DNA from: JAABRB01 sp963735025
GTDB lineage: Bacteria > Pseudomonadota > Gammaproteobacteria > Burkholderiales > SG8-39
Length of the DNA stretch: 64,000 bases
Assembly (NCBI GenBank): GCA_963735025.1
Contig: CAVTJG010000009.1
Coordinates: forward strand, 124,001-188,000
Direction: 5' to 3'
The position numbers and the translations under genes were made by a program. The stretch's first letter is position 1; each line of letters opens with the position of its first letter. Under the pieces are notes generated by a model that was given only the letters and a program-made list of their open reading frames with translations, was not told the origin of the DNA and searched no databases. Positions 63,292 through 64,000 of this stretch are shown here, piece by piece.

Positions 63292-64000
63292 TCACCCCCG
63301 CTTCATTCGGGCAACGCAACACGCGAGCTCGTCGGCCATGACGTCCGCAGCGAGCCGGACGCGCGTGCCGTGCCCCGGCAAAAGCCATTCGAAGCGGTAG
63401 CCGGCAAGGCGCTCCATCGATTCCGTCTGCCGGCGCCAGTCGTACCAGCAGACGCTCCGCGAGGCATGGACGCAGCCGTGATCCGGATCCCACCACAGGT
63501 GGTCGCCGGAAAACAGGAATTTCCCGCGGTAGAGCATGCACACCGAGCCGCGCGTATGTCCAGGCACCGGGATCAGCATCACCTCGTCGTCGAGCAGTTG
63601 CGGCCCCTCGCCGACGAGGATCGTCTCGACATCGCGGGTGCCGGTCGTCACATCGGCGCGATGCAGAATCCGCTCACAGCCGAACCGCTTGCGGAACCTG
63701 GCGTGATCCGCGACATCGTCGCGATGCGTGAGGAACATCCAGCGCACGCCGCCGAGCGCCGCGATCCGCTCGACGAGCGGCGCGGCGTAACGCGGCGAAT
63801 CGATCAGGATGTTTCCGCGCTCGCGCACGACGAGGTAGCTGCGCGCGCCGTAGCTCGCGTCCGCCGCCCAGCCGCAATAGTGAACGCCTTCCTCGAGCAG
63901 TTCCGGAAAGGCGCCGCGCGCAGTTCCGAACACATGCTTCGCCCGCGTGCCGATTGCCGCGACGGGGCAGGCGATTAGCGCCATACGCGCACGGTGGGAT
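63292..64000 (-). CDS. Metallo-beta-lactamase-fold protein, partial at window end
   Basis: The C-terminal 230 or more residues of a hydrolase. The frame stays open to base 64000, so the N-terminus is missing. The visible start, ALIACPVAAIGT, looks like the end of a 4Fe-4S ferredoxin-type motif, so the full protein may carry an N-terminal cluster domain. Metal motif in FLTHRDDVADHARF (HxxDxxDH variant), then PGHTRGSVCML, FSGDHLWWD and LLPGHGTRV. An internal ATG at 63984 is probably not the real start. Confidence 0.8.
   Translation of the reverse strand, partial: SHRARMALIACPVAAIGTRAKHVFGTARGAFPELLEEGVHYCGWAADASYGARSYLVVRERGNILIDSPRYAAPLVERIAALGGVRWMFLTHRDDVADHARFRKRFGCERILHRADVTTGTRDVETILVGEGPQLLDDEVMLIPVPGHTRGSVCMLYRGKFLFSGDHLWWDPDHGCVHASRSVCWYDWRRQTESMERLAGYRFEWLLPGHGTRVRLAADVMADELACCVARMKRG

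Overview
The window is GC-rich, densely coded DNA that looks like the chromosome of a betaproteobacterium, probably Burkholderiales-like. The family mix points that way: a class I PHA synthase, a Bug/TctC-type solute receptor, two TRAP transporter operons, a TctD/TctE-like two-component pair, a HiPIP, BenE and a Rieske oxygenase. The exact taxon cannot be fixed from the sequence. No rRNA, tRNA, CRISPR array, transposase or phage gene was seen.

Layout. 0.2-6.6 kb: HiPIP, phaC, SCP2-type thiolase, ketopantoate-reductase-like enzyme, orphan B12-binding radical SAM protein. 6.8-10.3 kb: signalling island (membrane histidine kinase, two receiver proteins, a receiver-adenylate cyclase). 10.4-17.4 kb: metallo-beta-lactamase-fold lipoprotein, polyphosphate glucokinase, and a four-gene Gld-like ABC exporter operon ending in a DUF4340 protein. 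17.6-22 kb: TRAP operon with two extra membrane proteins. 22-27 kb: two SDRs, an FAD oxidoreductase, a TctC receptor flanked by REP-like palindromes, a small alpha/beta protein. 26.9-35 kb: TctD/TctE-like two-component pair, small secreted repeat proteins, aldo/keto reductase, and a Rieske oxygenase paired with a glutamine-synthetase-like enzyme. 35-49 kb: mixed metabolism and transport (DinB, lipoprotein, EamA, cupin, TauD, MASE2-GGDEF cyclase, aldo/keto reductase, amidase, HtrA-like pseudoprotease, BenE, MFS-DM13-MFS). 48-51 kb: second TRAP operon. 51-54.8 kb: TetR-HlyD-ABC exporter operon with twin TetR operators. 54.9-60.5 kb: amidohydrolase and an RND efflux pair. 60.8-64 kb: TerB-like protein, RidA with a basic tail, secreted protein, ATP-grasp enzyme, and a partial metallo-beta-lactamase-fold protein cut by the window end.

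How the parts relate. Most of the window supports uptake of organic acids and small carbon compounds (TRAP, TctC, BenE, MFS) and their oxidation (SDRs, AKRs, Rieske, TauD, amidase), with carbon storage (PhaC) and two efflux systems. The most unusual signal is a regulatory one. Two distant loci encoding small secreted repeat proteins (29.25 and 34.27 kb) share a compound upstream sequence ending in a GTCAG direct repeat with 11-bp spacing, the geometry used by OmpR-family regulators. One copy lies beside an OmpR-family regulator gene.

Quality warning. A subset of genes is broken by many single-base frame changes, clustered at 0.4, 6.9-8.2, 18.6-20.7, 23.5, 49.4-53.2 and 57.2-59.5 kb. Conserved motifs are intact on both sides of each break, so uncorrected sequencing or assembly indels are likelier than true gene decay. 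Those genes are listed as pseudogenes over their full span.
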